From the NCBI GenBank assembly GCA_009699205.1, contig WLOP01000003.1, forward strand, positions 1 through 64,000: 64,000 nt of DNA, written 5' to 3'. Origin of the DNA: Actinomycetota bacterium. Lineage in GTDB: Bacteria > Actinomycetota > Actinomycetes > Nanopelagicales > Nanopelagicaceae. The number at the start of each line of letters is the position of its first letter. The first letter of the stretch is position 1. This document shows positions 25,255-33,541 of this stretch, piece after piece. Below the pieces are notes generated by a model. That model saw only the letters and a program-made list of their open reading frames with translations, was not told where the DNA came from and did not search any database. The position numbers and the translations under genes are program-made.

Positions 25255-26487
25255 GTGCCTTCACGCGAAAAAACAATTGCAATAATCGGGCAGGGCTACG
25301 TTGGATTGCCCCTAGCCATGGCTGCAGTTGAAGCCGGTTGGACAGTATTTGGTGTTGAGAATTCGCCAACTAAATACGCGTTAATCGCTAGCGGTAAAAG
25401 TCCAGTCGAAGATGTGAAAGATCAATTGATTGCCGGCGCTTTGAAATCCGGGAAGTATAAGATTTCAGATACCTCCATCTCTGTTGCTGAGGCATCTATT
25501 GTTGTCATTTGCGTACCAACCCCACTGGATGACAATCGCGCGCCAGATATATCTCTCTTAGAATCTGCAGTGATATCTATTGCGCCGCACGTGCAATCAG
25601 GCACGCTAGTGATCAGTGAATCGACTTCTTATCCCGGCACTGTGCGTGATGTTGTAAAGCCGTTGATAGAGAAACATAAGAAAAGCGCTGACATTTCCGT
25701 AGATATTGCGGTCGCACCCGAGCGAGTTAATCCAGGGGATGCGATATATCACCAGAAGAACACACCGCGACTCGTGGGCGGATTAGATGCTGCTTCAACT
25801 AAGCGTGCAGTGGATTTCTATAGCTCGATTTGTGATCAAGTGGTACAGGTATCAAGCCCAGAGGTTGCAGAAACAGCGAAGTTACTCGAAAACACTTTCC
25901 GCTTAGTCAATATTGCTTTAGTTAATCAGCTTGCTCAATTATGCGCAGATCAAGATATCAACGTTCATGAGGTCATCGAGGCAGCTGCAACAAAGCCATA
26001 TGGATATATGAAATTCACACCGAGTGTAGGTGTTGGTGGCCATTGCATTCCGGTGGATCCAATGTATCTCTCTTGGTGGGCCGAGAACAATGGCAAGAGC
26101 GCATCTATCATCGACACTTCGGATGCAATCAATGTTGGGATGCCGCTATATATCTCTTCCCGAGTTCGCCAACTTATTACCGGGGCGAGCAAGCGAGTAT
26201 TAATTATGGGTGTTGCATACAAACCTGGTGTTAAAGATGTCCGCGAGACTCCTGCAACAGCCTTACGTGATGACCTCATAGCGCACGGGTGCGAGGTCGC
26301 CTGGATTGATCCGCTGGTAGATGAATGGGATGGCTCAAAACCCGTTGATACTCAATGGCTTTGCGATGTTGTTGTAGTTGCCACGGCCCAGCCGGGACTG
26401 CCTGTTGCTGAATTTTCAAAGCGCGGAGTTCCGATTTTAGATTGCACGGGTACTTTTAAAGATCTGCCTCACGTCACTCGAATCTAA
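25255..26487 (+). CDS. Nucleotide-sugar dehydrogenase (UDP-GlcNAc/ManNAc/glucose 6-dehydrogenase type)
   Basis: 410 residues from GTG. The N-terminal NAD fold starts with IAIIGQGYVGLPLAMAAVEA. The central part has VVICVPTPLDDNRAPDIS and the C-terminal domain VLIMGVAYKPGVKDVRETPA. The catalytic Cys is in GVGGHCIPVDPMYL, where four-electron oxidation of the sugar C6 takes place to give a uronic acid. The pattern GGHCIPVDPxYL fits the WecC/TviB/WbpA group rather than strict UDP-glucose dehydrogenases. It lies 9 bases after the ligase-like gene and probably shares its mRNA, supplying an acidic sugar for surface glycans. Confidence 0.88.
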   Translation: MPSREKTIAIIGQGYVGLPLAMAAVEAGWTVFGVENSPTKYALIASGKSPVEDVKDQLIAGALKSGKYKISDTSISVAEASIVVICVPTPLDDNRAPDISLLESAVISIAPHVQSGTLVISESTSYPGTVRDVVKPLIEKHKKSADISVDIAVAPERVNPGDAIYHQKNTPRLVGGLDAASTKRAVDFYSSICDQVVQVSSPEVAETAKLLENTFRLVNIALVNQLAQLCADQDINVHEVIEAAATKPYGYMKFTPSVGVGGHCIPVDPMYLSWWAENNGKSASIIDTSDAINVGMPLYISSRVRQLITGASKRVLIMGVAYKPGVKDVRETPATALRDDLIAHGCEVAWIDPLVDEWDGSKPVDTQWLCDVVVVATAQPGLPVAEFSKRGVPILDCTGTFKDLPHVTRI

Positions 26488-26504
26488 AAGATTTTATTTA
26501 GATT
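26481..26504. terminator. Bidirectional inverted repeat between convergent genes
   Basis: AATCTAAA (26481-26488) and TTTAGATT (26497-26504) pair perfectly across an 8-base loop. The repeat contains both stop codons of the converging dehydrogenase and epimerase genes. It is AT-rich, so termination may be weak. Confidence 0.5.
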
Positions 26505-27456
26505 TAATGTAGTCAGCAACATCTTTGATAATAGTTTCAAGGTTGCGCTTTGGTGCCCAGCCAGTAAGTTCTTTAATCCGATCAATATTTGGTACACGGC
26601 GTTCCATATCTTCAAATCCAACTTTGTACGCTTGCTCGTAAGAGACGTGAACAACCTTACTTGCTGAGCCAGTAGCGGCGATTATTTTAGAGGCAAGGTC
26701 GTTGATAGATATTTCTTCGCTATTGCCGATATTTACCACAGTACCAATTGTTTTATCTGTACTTGTCACCGCAATGAGTGCATCGATGATATCTGCGACA
26801 TGGCCAAAGCAACGCGTTTGATTCCCATCGCCATAAATTTGAATATCCTTATTTGCAAGAGCTGCTTCCACAAAGCGAGGAACAACCATTCCGTATGCAC
26901 CGAGTTGACGTGGGCCAACGGTGTTAAAAAAACGGACAATCCGAACTTGAAGGTTTGCATCTTGGTAAAAAGCAAAGGCGAGAGTTTCATCAATCGCTTT
27001 GGCTTGGCTGTAGGACCAGCGCAGCATGAGGGGCGAACCAAGAATTCGTGAATCATCCTCTTGAAGCGAATCGGAAATATTCTTTCCATAAACTTCACTG
27101 CTGCTCGCGATGAGGACTGGACGCGAATGTTTAAGAGAAGCGTCCAGGACATTCTCTGTTCCGCGAATATTTGTCATCAAACTTGCTAGGGGTTTGTCGA
27201 GAATATTAAATACACCAACAGCAGCGGCAAGGTGGTAGGTGAAATCATTTTCGCTCACTAAGCGCTCAACAAGTGGTGCATCAAGAACGGATCCGTTGAT
27301 AAAGGCGAGCTGCCCGCTAGCTTGTGCGCCCTCAAGGTTGGATAGCTGGCCTGTCTCCAAGTTATCCAGGACGCAGACCTGGTGGCCATCGGCGATAAGG
27401 CGATCGCACAGGTGTGAGCCGATAAAGCCTGCTCCACCGGTGACAAGTACGCGCAT
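26494..27456 (-). CDS. NAD-dependent epimerase/dehydratase (extended SDR)
   Basis: 320 residues. LVTGGAGFIGSHLCDRLIAD binds NAD. The catalytic residues are the Ser in ASSSEVYGK and the Tyr and Lys in YSQAKAIDE. The family includes UDP-glucose 4-epimerase, UDP-glucuronate decarboxylase and dTDP-glucose dehydratases. The AAVGVFNILDKPLASLMTNI segment, with VGV after the second Ala, resembles UDP-xylose synthase and related enzymes, but I leave the reaction open. A TAGGCT -10 box lies 6 bases before the ATG, so the mRNA is probably leaderless. It converges on the nucleotide-sugar dehydrogenase and probably acts on the same nucleotide sugars. Confidence 0.82.
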   Translation of the reverse strand: MRVLVTGGAGFIGSHLCDRLIADGHQVCVLDNLETGQLSNLEGAQASGQLAFINGSVLDAPLVERLVSENDFTYHLAAAVGVFNILDKPLASLMTNIRGTENVLDASLKHSRPVLIASSSEVYGKNISDSLQEDDSRILGSPLMLRWSYSQAKAIDETLAFAFYQDANLQVRIVRFFNTVGPRQLGAYGMVVPRFVEAALANKDIQIYGDGNQTRCFGHVADIIDALIAVTSTDKTIGTVVNIGNSEEISINDLASKIIAATGSASKVVHVSYEQAYKVGFEDMERRVPNIDRIKELTGWAPKRNLETIIKDVADYIKSK

Positions 27457-27568
27457 GGGCTCAGCCTATTGCCTCACAGGGGTTGGTGAGCCGGCCTTGA
27501 GTCTCACTCAGGTGCGGGTCATATCTACCTCACATTTAACTCTCAGGTTTATAGGGTTATCTATCGCC

Positions 27569-28915
27569 ATGTCACATACAGCGCGCCCAGCGAGAACAGC
27601 GGGGGTTGATTGGGCGGCGTTGCTGACCGGATTAGGCCTTGGTCTGACTATCTCTTTAGAACTGACAACGTTACGTTCGTCAGATATTTCTTCGGTCTAT
27701 GCATCGATAAATACTTTCTCGCGTTTGTGCGCACTTGTCGGCACCTACTTTGCACTCCTTGGAATCTTGTTAGTTGCACGTATCCCTTGGGTCGAGCGCG
27801 GGGTCGGACATGATCGCTTAGTTACTTGGCACCGCAAATTGGGACCGTACTCACTCTTTCTTGTTGGCTTTCACGTTCTCTTCATTACTTTGGGATATGC
27901 GGGACAAGATCACATCTCATTGATCGTTGAACTCTGGCGATTGCTTCACCAGTACATGTGGATGTGGGCCGCGCTCGCAGGATTTATATTCATGATTAGC
28001 GCTGGCGTAACTTCGTATAAAAAAGCTCGCGCCAAGATGAGTTATGAGACGTGGTGGATTATCCATATCTACACCTATCTCGCAATCGGGCTCTCCTTTA
28101 TGCATCAAGTACTCAATGGGCCGATGTTTATCGAGCACCCCTTGAATCGCTTGTATTGGACTTTGCTCTACGTATCAATGGCCGCAAGTATTGCAATTTG
28201 GCGAATCGGCATCCCGCTTCTGCGATCTATGCGCCATAACTTACGGGTTGAGAAAGTTGTCATCGAAGGTCCCGGAATTATCTCTGTCATTATGCGCGGT
28301 CGTAAGTTAAGCAAACTTGCTGCAGAAGGTGGACAGTTCTTTGGTTGGCGCTTCTTCTCGCGTGGACACTTGTTAATGTCACATCCCTATTCGCTCTCTG
28401 CGGCTCCAACAGAGCACCTATTACGAATCACCGTTAAAGATCTAGGAGATCACTCGCGATCTCTTGCTTTCATTAAACCTGGTACCCGAGTTTTCGTTGA
28501 AGGCCCATACGGTGCATTTACCGCAGGTCGCTCTACCCGACCACATGTGGTCCTCGTTGGCGGAGGCGTAGGAATCACGCCTATTCGCGCCATTATTGAG
28601 GAATTCCGCGATGGTGTGCAGATGGATGTTATTTATCGGGCCTCCAAGAATGAAGATTTAGTCCTAAAAGAGGAGCTGGATTATTTAGTTTCTAAATCAG
28701 GCGGGTTGATGCGCGTTCACTACCTTGTCGGGCCAAGAAAAGATCATCCAATGGATGCCAAAACTTTGCGTCGTTTAGTGCCTCGCTTTGCTGATTCTGA
28801 TATTTATATCTGCGGTCCCGCGCCACTTGTTGAGGCTGTACGTCAAGCTTCACGCGATTGCGGAGTTCCTAAGAATCGCTTCCACGACGAAGCCTTCGCG
28901 TTTCATTCCGAGTAA
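27569..28915 (+). CDS. Ferric-reductase-like haem/flavin transmembrane oxidoreductase
   Basis: 448 residues from the ATG at 27569; TTATCT lies 6 bases upstream, so a leaderless mRNA is likely (the frame stays open to 27239 across the divergent gene). Residues 15-215 hold six hydrophobic helices with paired His (LVTWHRKLG, LVGFHVLF, WWIIHIYTY, FMHQVLNG) suited to bind haem. Residues about 225-330 are the FAD domain (HPYSLSAAP), and the C-terminus is the NAD(P)H domain (LVGGGVGITPIRAIIEE, DIYICGPAPLVEAVRQ). It would move electrons from cytoplasmic NAD(P)H across the membrane, probably to the FMN-binding protein encoded next. Confidence 0.88.
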   Translation: MSHTARPARTAGVDWAALLTGLGLGLTISLELTTLRSSDISSVYASINTFSRLCALVGTYFALLGILLVARIPWVERGVGHDRLVTWHRKLGPYSLFLVGFHVLFITLGYAGQDHISLIVELWRLLHQYMWMWAALAGFIFMISAGVTSYKKARAKMSYETWWIIHIYTYLAIGLSFMHQVLNGPMFIEHPLNRLYWTLLYVSMAASIAIWRIGIPLLRSMRHNLRVEKVVIEGPGIISVIMRGRKLSKLAAEGGQFFGWRFFSRGHLLMSHPYSLSAAPTEHLLRITVKDLGDHSRSLAFIKPGTRVFVEGPYGAFTAGRSTRPHVVLVGGGVGITPIRAIIEEFRDGVQMDVIYRASKNEDLVLKEELDYLVSKSGGLMRVHYLVGPRKDHPMDAKTLRRLVPRFADSDIYICGPAPLVEAVRQASRDCGVPKNRFHDEAFAFHSE

Positions 28916-28926
28916 TGATGGTGACA

Positions 28927-29040
28927 ATGGACTTTAAAAGTCGCACCTTCAGCACTGGTGCATCTAAGGGATCTCTCAGGCACTTACGTCAGAGTGTGCT
29001 TGTTGATGTGAGACATCTTCTCAACAGGGGGTCAAAATGA
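28927..29040 (+). CDS. Possible 37-residue upstream ORF before the FMN-binding gene
   Basis: An ATG at 28927 opens 37 codons (MDFKSRTF to LLNRGSK) whose TGA overlaps the next gene's ATG (ATGA). Such overlap often marks coupled translation, and the frame fills the gap between the two electron-transfer genes. Against it: no good ribosome binding site and no recognisable similarity. Small hairpins in the same interval (GACTTT/AAAGTC, GCACC/GGTGC) mean it could equally be a structured leader. Confidence 0.25.
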   Translation: MDFKSRTFSTGASKGSLRHLRQSVLVDVRHLLNRGSK

Positions 29041-29720
29041 AGCGGGCGTTGCTTATTGCAGGGGGCACTGTAGGTGGCCTTGGCGCGGTTTTGTCGATCA
29101 CTCCTCCCCACCTAGGTTCCTCAGCAATGACGAACTTGGCTGGTCTTCCTAGTGCTTCGACAAATTCGGGGACCGCAGCCACACCGCAAGCAACAGCGAG
29201 TCAAACTCCTGTGGCTTCAACAGCGTCGGCAACGTCCGCTTCATCACCAACAAAAGCAAAGGTAAAAGCTCAAGCCACCGTGAAGGCAACAGCTAAGAAA
29301 GTTGTTAAGGCTAAGACGATAAAGAAGAGTTCTACTGCTTCTTCATCTCACACCACCAGTAGTTCATCGGTTGCTGCGACAACACCGACAGCAACTCCAA
29401 CTCCAACGCATACTACGACTCCAACGCCAACTCCCGCTGTAAAAGCAGTGACAGGAACTTTCACGGGTAATGCAGTTAATGTTGGTTACGGCATTGTTCA
29501 AGTGAGAATTACAGTGGATAACGGACACATTACAGATGCCCAAGCAATCCAAACACCAACCGGGCGTAGCGATCGATATTCAAACTACGCCGTGCCAATC
29601 CTGCGCCAACAGACAATCAAAGCTAACTCAGCAAAGATTACTGGCGCCTCGGGAGCCTCATACACTAGCTACGGCTGGTACACCTCTTTAGTAGACGCGC
29701 TTTCAAAAGCCGGTATGTGA
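29037..29720 (+). CDS. Membrane-anchored FMN-binding domain protein, target of ApbE
   Basis: 227 residues. An N-terminal hydrophobic stretch (residues 3-24) anchors or exports it. Residues 35-145 form a long Ser/Thr/Ala/Lys/Pro linker. Residues about 148-227 are an FMN_bind domain, with NVGYGIVQVRITVDNGHITD and the flavinylation-type motif GASGASYTS. Two overlapping [ST]-G-A-S cores are seen, at about 202-205 and 205-208; in this family FMN is joined covalently to the last Ser/Thr of such a core. AGGGGG lies upstream. The ApbE gene overlaps its stop by four bases, strong support for a flavinylated extracytoplasmic electron carrier. Confidence 0.85.
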   Translation: MKRALLIAGGTVGGLGAVLSITPPHLGSSAMTNLAGLPSASTNSGTAATPQATASQTPVASTASATSASSPTKAKVKAQATVKATAKKVVKAKTIKKSSTASSSHTTSSSSVAATTPTATPTPTHTTTPTPTPAVKAVTGTFTGNAVNVGYGIVQVRITVDNGHITDAQAIQTPTGRSDRYSNYAVPILRQQTIKANSAKITGASGASYTSYGWYTSLVDALSKAGM

Positions 29721-30508
29721 CATCATCAGGTGTGGCTCGCTTAACTGCAAAAATCGAAGTCTGGGGAACAATCCTCTTTCTTGATATTTCTTCTCCTAAT
29801 ATCAAGGAAGAAATCCTCGAATCAAGTATCGAAAAGGTGCGCGCCTTTGCCATTCATGTTGATGAAGTTTTTTCCACTTACAAAGAGAATTCGATTATTT
29901 CGCAGTTGCGCCGAAAAGAGATTGCTATTGAAGATACAAGTGATGTAGTACGCGAAGTCTGGGACTTATGCGCACATACTCGCTATTTAACCGATGGAGC
30001 ATTTGATCCTTGGGCGGTCGAAGGTGGCTTTGATCCATCAGGTTTAGTTAAAGGTTGGGCCGCAGATAAATGCGCCGAGATTTTATTGGCCGACGGAATT
30101 GAAAATATTCAAGTTAACGCAGCGGGGGATTTAACTCTGCGCGGAGGTGTTATGGAAGATGGAGTAATCGCACCGTGGGCTATAGGTGTCGTGAACCCGG
30201 ATAGCAAAATGGAAGTTGTGCAAGTTTTTAACATTACAGATGGCGCTATTGCAACGAGTGGAACGTATGAACGCGGGGCACATATTGTTGACCCACACTC
30301 GCACTTAATTGCAATAGGAGCAAAATCTGCGACAGTGCTTGGCCCAAATGGTGCGATCGCAGATGCGCTAGCCACTGCGTTGATGGTTGATGGTCGCGAT
30401 GGAGCTATCTGGTTTTCACAGCCCGAATTGGCCGAATATTCAGCGTGGGTAATCGATCGTTATGGCGATGTGGCGTGGAGTCTGGGTCCGGCAATAGGGC
30501 AAGATTGA
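29717..30508 (+). CDS. apbE: FAD:protein FMN transferase (ApbE)
   Basis: 263 residues from GTG overlapping the previous stop (GTGA). Typical ApbE blocks: FSTYKENSIISQLRRK, GAFDPWAV, FDPSGLVKGWAADKCAEIL, NAAGDLTLRGG, and the T-SGTYERG region (AIATSGTYERGAHIVDPHS). The enzyme splits FAD and attaches FMN by a phosphoester bond to a Thr or Ser of the target, here surely the preceding FMN-binding protein. ApbE usually acts outside the membrane, but this copy shows no signal peptide, so it may work in the cytoplasm before export or leave by another route. Sugar-metabolism genes follow within 3 bases. Confidence 0.9.
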   Translation: MTSSGVARLTAKIEVWGTILFLDISSPNIKEEILESSIEKVRAFAIHVDEVFSTYKENSIISQLRRKEIAIEDTSDVVREVWDLCAHTRYLTDGAFDPWAVEGGFDPSGLVKGWAADKCAEILLADGIENIQVNAAGDLTLRGGVMEDGVIAPWAIGVVNPDSKMEVVQVFNITDGAIATSGTYERGAHIVDPHSHLIAIGAKSATVLGPNGAIADALATALMVDGRDGAIWFSQPELAEYSAWVIDRYGDVAWSLGPAIGQD

Positions 30509-30511
30509 GCC

Positions 30512-31420
30512 ATGAGTATCTGGGTATGCGGAGAAGTTCTCATCGATCTTCTCCCACATGGGGCTGTCGTTGGCGGAGGTCCTGCTAACACCGCTAAAGC
30601 TCTGGCGCTCTTAGGTCACGACGTTCAATTTATTGATGGACTTTCTCGCGATGCATATGGAGTTACTGCACGTGAGGAATTAATAGCCGATGGCGTGGGT
30701 CTTACCTTCGCGCTCGATAGCGAAAAACCTATGTGTACCGCTGCCGTCACCCTTGATGAAAATTCGAGCGCATCATATGTATTTACCATCGACGGCACAG
30801 CAACCTTCGATTTCAACGCGTCATGGCTTCCTGATCCGTCTCGCCACAAACCGCAACTTTTGCATATTGGAACATTGGCCACCATTGTTGAACCAGGATC
30901 GCTTGCGCTTTATGACTGGGCGCTACAGGTTGCAGAGTTTGCACCAATCGTTTTCGATCCAAATATTCGATCATCTGTCCTTAGCGACCGCGATATGTAT
31001 GAGGCAGTCGTTGAAAAATGGGTAGCAATATCTACCGTTGTGAAGGTGAGCGATGATGATTTAGCGTGGCTCTTTCCCGGGGTTGATTACCTAGAAATTG
31101 CGAAACGTTGGGTCAATGATGGAGTTGCGATTGTTTTTGTTACTCGCGGAGCGGATGGAATCGCCGCAGTTACAGAGAATAAAGTTACCCAAGTCGCTGG
31201 AGTGAAGGTAGATGTAATCGACACTGTCGGCGCAGGGGATACAGTTGGTGCAATTGTTTGTGAAGCTTTAATCGCGCAAGGCGTTCTCAATCTTCGTGGA
31301 GAAGCAATGCGCAAAGTTCTAGAGCGCGCAGTAGTTGCTGCTGGGATAACCTGTAGCCGTGCGGGTGCAAAACCACCGACTCAGCGCGAACTCGCGCAAG
31401 CGCTTAAGGAGCGAAAGTAA
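30512..31420 (+). CDS. PfkB-family carbohydrate kinase (fructokinase-like)
   Basis: 302 residues. The N-terminus GEVLIDLLPHGAVVGGGPAN binds sugar, and the C-terminal ATP and anion-hole motif is DTVGAGDTVGAIVCEAL with the catalytic Asp. The pattern GGGPANTAKALALLGHDVQF resembles fructokinases and related hexose kinases. It starts 3 bases after apbE and is followed without gap by an aldose epimerase gene, so the three probably share an mRNA. It phosphorylates a cytoplasmic monosaccharide. Confidence 0.85.
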   Translation: MSIWVCGEVLIDLLPHGAVVGGGPANTAKALALLGHDVQFIDGLSRDAYGVTAREELIADGVGLTFALDSEKPMCTAAVTLDENSSASYVFTIDGTATFDFNASWLPDPSRHKPQLLHIGTLATIVEPGSLALYDWALQVAEFAPIVFDPNIRSSVLSDRDMYEAVVEKWVAISTVVKVSDDDLAWLFPGVDYLEIAKRWVNDGVAIVFVTRGADGIAAVTENKVTQVAGVKVDVIDTVGAGDTVGAIVCEALIAQGVLNLRGEAMRKVLERAVVAAGITCSRAGAKPPTQRELAQALKERK

Positions 31421-32185
31421 TTGGACTTTATCGATGATGCAGAATTTCAAATTGCAATAGATCTAGATCAAGGCGCACGCATCGCCTCATTAAAATGGCG
31501 CGAAATGGAATTCGCTCTACCCTTCCGCGGTGAAATCGGCACCTGGGGTTGGTTTCCTATGGCTCCTTGGGCTGGACGTATCCGCGATGGGATTATTACG
31601 AGCCCGCAAGGCGAAGAATTTCAATTACCCGTAAATTACGATCCACCTCATGCAATACATGGATTTGGATATACATCTTCTTGGCGTGAAATCGGCCCGG
31701 GGCGGGCGTTACTAGAGCTCCCCGCGCCATATGGTGGTGCCACTGTGGAGCAGACCATCGAAGTACTTGATGATGCAGTTCGATGGAGTTTGGAATATGA
31801 CCCCGGAAAGTGCGAATTACCTGCGTGGTTAGGTTTCCATCCTTGGTTTCCGCGCGACCTAGATCGTGGCGATAGCGCAGAGATTGATTTTAAAGCAGCG
31901 GTCATGCTCGAACGCGCAAGTGATGGAATTCCTAACGGAAAACAAATCGAGCCAACGAAACAACCATGGGACGATGCGTTCACACAAATTCGCGGAACGC
32001 CTTCGATCACCTGGGAAGGTGCAGCCCGCATCGATATTGAATCAGATGCCCCATGGTGGGTTGCATTCACTGAAGACTCCGAAGGTATCTCTCTCGAACC
32101 ACAAACAGCTCCGCCGGATGCAGCCAATCTAGGAATTTCTGGCGAGCACTATCTTGAAGCGCTATTTCTATTCTCGGAAGGATAA
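31421..32185 (+). CDS. Aldose 1-epimerase (mutarotase) family protein
   Basis: 254 residues starting at TTG, chosen because AAGGAG lies 8 bases upstream and the start abuts the kinase stop. Family features are RIASLKWREMEFALPFRGEI, PMAPWAGRIRDG, and PHAIHGFGYTSSW with the catalytic His, plus LGFHPWFPRDL and SLEPQTAPPDA near the C-terminus carrying the catalytic Glu. It equilibrates alpha and beta sugar anomers in the cytoplasm. Substrate unknown, but adjacency to the PfkB kinase suggests a shared hexose. Confidence 0.85.
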   Translation: MDFIDDAEFQIAIDLDQGARIASLKWREMEFALPFRGEIGTWGWFPMAPWAGRIRDGIITSPQGEEFQLPVNYDPPHAIHGFGYTSSWREIGPGRALLELPAPYGGATVEQTIEVLDDAVRWSLEYDPGKCELPAWLGFHPWFPRDLDRGDSAEIDFKAAVMLERASDGIPNGKQIEPTKQPWDDAFTQIRGTPSITWEGAARIDIESDAPWWVAFTEDSEGISLEPQTAPPDAANLGISGEHYLEALFLFSEG

Positions 32186-32188
32186 GAG

Positions 32189-33541
32189 ATGATCAACCGT
32201 CAACGCCTCGCAGAACTGAACGCTATCGAAGAGGCGCGGTTCTTGCAGCTGCATCCCAAATCTGGCGAAATGTTTGAGTCGGCGAAGAAGGTAATGCCTG
32301 GCGGCGTACCGATGTCATGGATGGCAAAGTGGCCCGGCGCATATCCAATCTTCGTTGAAAGCGCGCAAGGTGCACACTTTGTTGACGTCGATAACATTTC
32401 GTATATTGATTTTTGTTTAGGCGATACTGGATCGATGACCGGACATTCACCAGCTCCCACGGTTGCCGCAATTGCCGAACAGATGAAGCATGGTTTTACT
32501 TCAATGCTCCCTACACAAGATGCAGTCACTGTTTCAGAGGAATTATCTCGTCGATTTGGACTCCCGCTGTGGCAATTCACTGTCACCGCCACGGATGCCA
32601 ATCGCCATTCGATACGTTATTGCCGTTTGATTACAGGGAAATCCAAAATCATAGTAATTGATAAGTGCTATCACGGAAGCGTTGATGAGACATTTGCAAC
32701 GTTAGATAGTGCAGGAAATACTATTAAGCGAGAAGGTAATCTCGGAGCGCCCGTTGATCTAGACCAGACAACACGTGTAGTTGAATTCAATAACTTACTC
32801 GCGATGGAAGACGCCTTAAAACATGGTGATGTAGCTGCGATATTGATGGAACCGGCCATGACCAATATCGGAATTGTTCTGCCCGAAGAGGGCTATCTAG
32901 AAGCAGTGGGAGTACTTGCCAAGAAATATGGCGCTATTTGGATTATCGACGAAACTCACACAATTTCTGTTGGCCCTGGCGGAATGACAGCGCTCTATGG
33001 CCTTAAGCCAGATATGTTAACAATCGGAAAAGCTATTGCAGGCGGTATCCCTACTGGAACATTTGGAATGACCGCGGATGTGGCCGCACAAATCAAGGAA
33101 AGAACATCTCGCGAAATCATCGACACGGGTGGGATTGGTTCTACCTTGGCAGGTAACTCCATGAGTCTTGCAGCAATGCGCGCAACGCTCACTCAAGTTT
33201 TGACGGTTTCTGCTTTTGAAAAGATGGTCAAACTAGGAACCGCTTGGTGTGATGGAGTCGATTCTGCGATTAGAGAATTTGCTCTGCCATGGTTTTGCTC
33301 ACGTCTTGGAGCGCGCGGGGAATATCTCTTCCAAGCAACAGCGCCAAAGACAGGTAAGGAAGCGGCAGATGCCGGAGACTTCGAACTCGAGCAATATATT
33401 CATCTACGTATGCTCAACGACGGATTCTTGATTACGCCATTTCATAATATGGCACTGATGTCACCAGAGACTTCAATGGCTGATGTTGACGCACATACCG
33501 TTGCTTTTAGAAAGATGTGCGCTGATTTAGTTGAAGCCTAA
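32189..33541 (+). CDS. Class III PLP-dependent aminotransferase (glutamate-1-semialdehyde aminomutase-like)
   Basis: 450 residues with GGAAGG upstream. Features: KVMPGGVPMSWM near residue 35, DFCLGDTGSMTGHSPAP, the PLP-phosphate region, WIIDETHTISVGPGGMTALY with the PLP-contacting Asp, and the Schiff-base Lys in LTIGKAIAGGIPTGTFG. It resembles hemL and related aspartate-aminotransferase-family proteins but lacks enough diagnostic signs to be called hemL. The Arg-Leu pattern of the substrate site is unknown. It is the last gene of the kinase-epimerase run and overlaps the convergent acetyltransferase gene by 15 bases. Confidence 0.82.
   Translation: MINRQRLAELNAIEEARFLQLHPKSGEMFESAKKVMPGGVPMSWMAKWPGAYPIFVESAQGAHFVDVDNISYIDFCLGDTGSMTGHSPAPTVAAIAEQMKHGFTSMLPTQDAVTVSEELSRRFGLPLWQFTVTATDANRHSIRYCRLITGKSKIIVIDKCYHGSVDETFATLDSAGNTIKREGNLGAPVDLDQTTRVVEFNNLLAMEDALKHGDVAAILMEPAMTNIGIVLPEEGYLEAVGVLAKKYGAIWIIDETHTISVGPGGMTALYGLKPDMLTIGKAIAGGIPTGTFGMTADVAAQIKERTSREIIDTGGIGSTLAGNSMSLAAMRATLTQVLTVSAFEKMVKLGTAWCDGVDSAIREFALPWFCSRLGARGEYLFQATAPKTGKEAADAGDFELEQYIHLRMLNDGFLITPFHNMALMSPETSMADVDAHTVAFRKMCADLVEA

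Noticed and set aside
27239-27568. N-terminal extension of the ferric-reductase-like frame
   Set aside because: It runs antisense through the epimerase gene and has no membrane or domain character; the ATG at 27569 has a fitting -10 box.
28921-29036. Possible glycine-riboswitch-like block (CTCTCAGGCA followed by CAGAG) before the FMN-binding gene
   Set aside because: Only the 3' block resembles the aptamer; the matching GGGAGAG 5' strand and the GCCGAAGG core are not present, and the downstream genes have no link to glycine.
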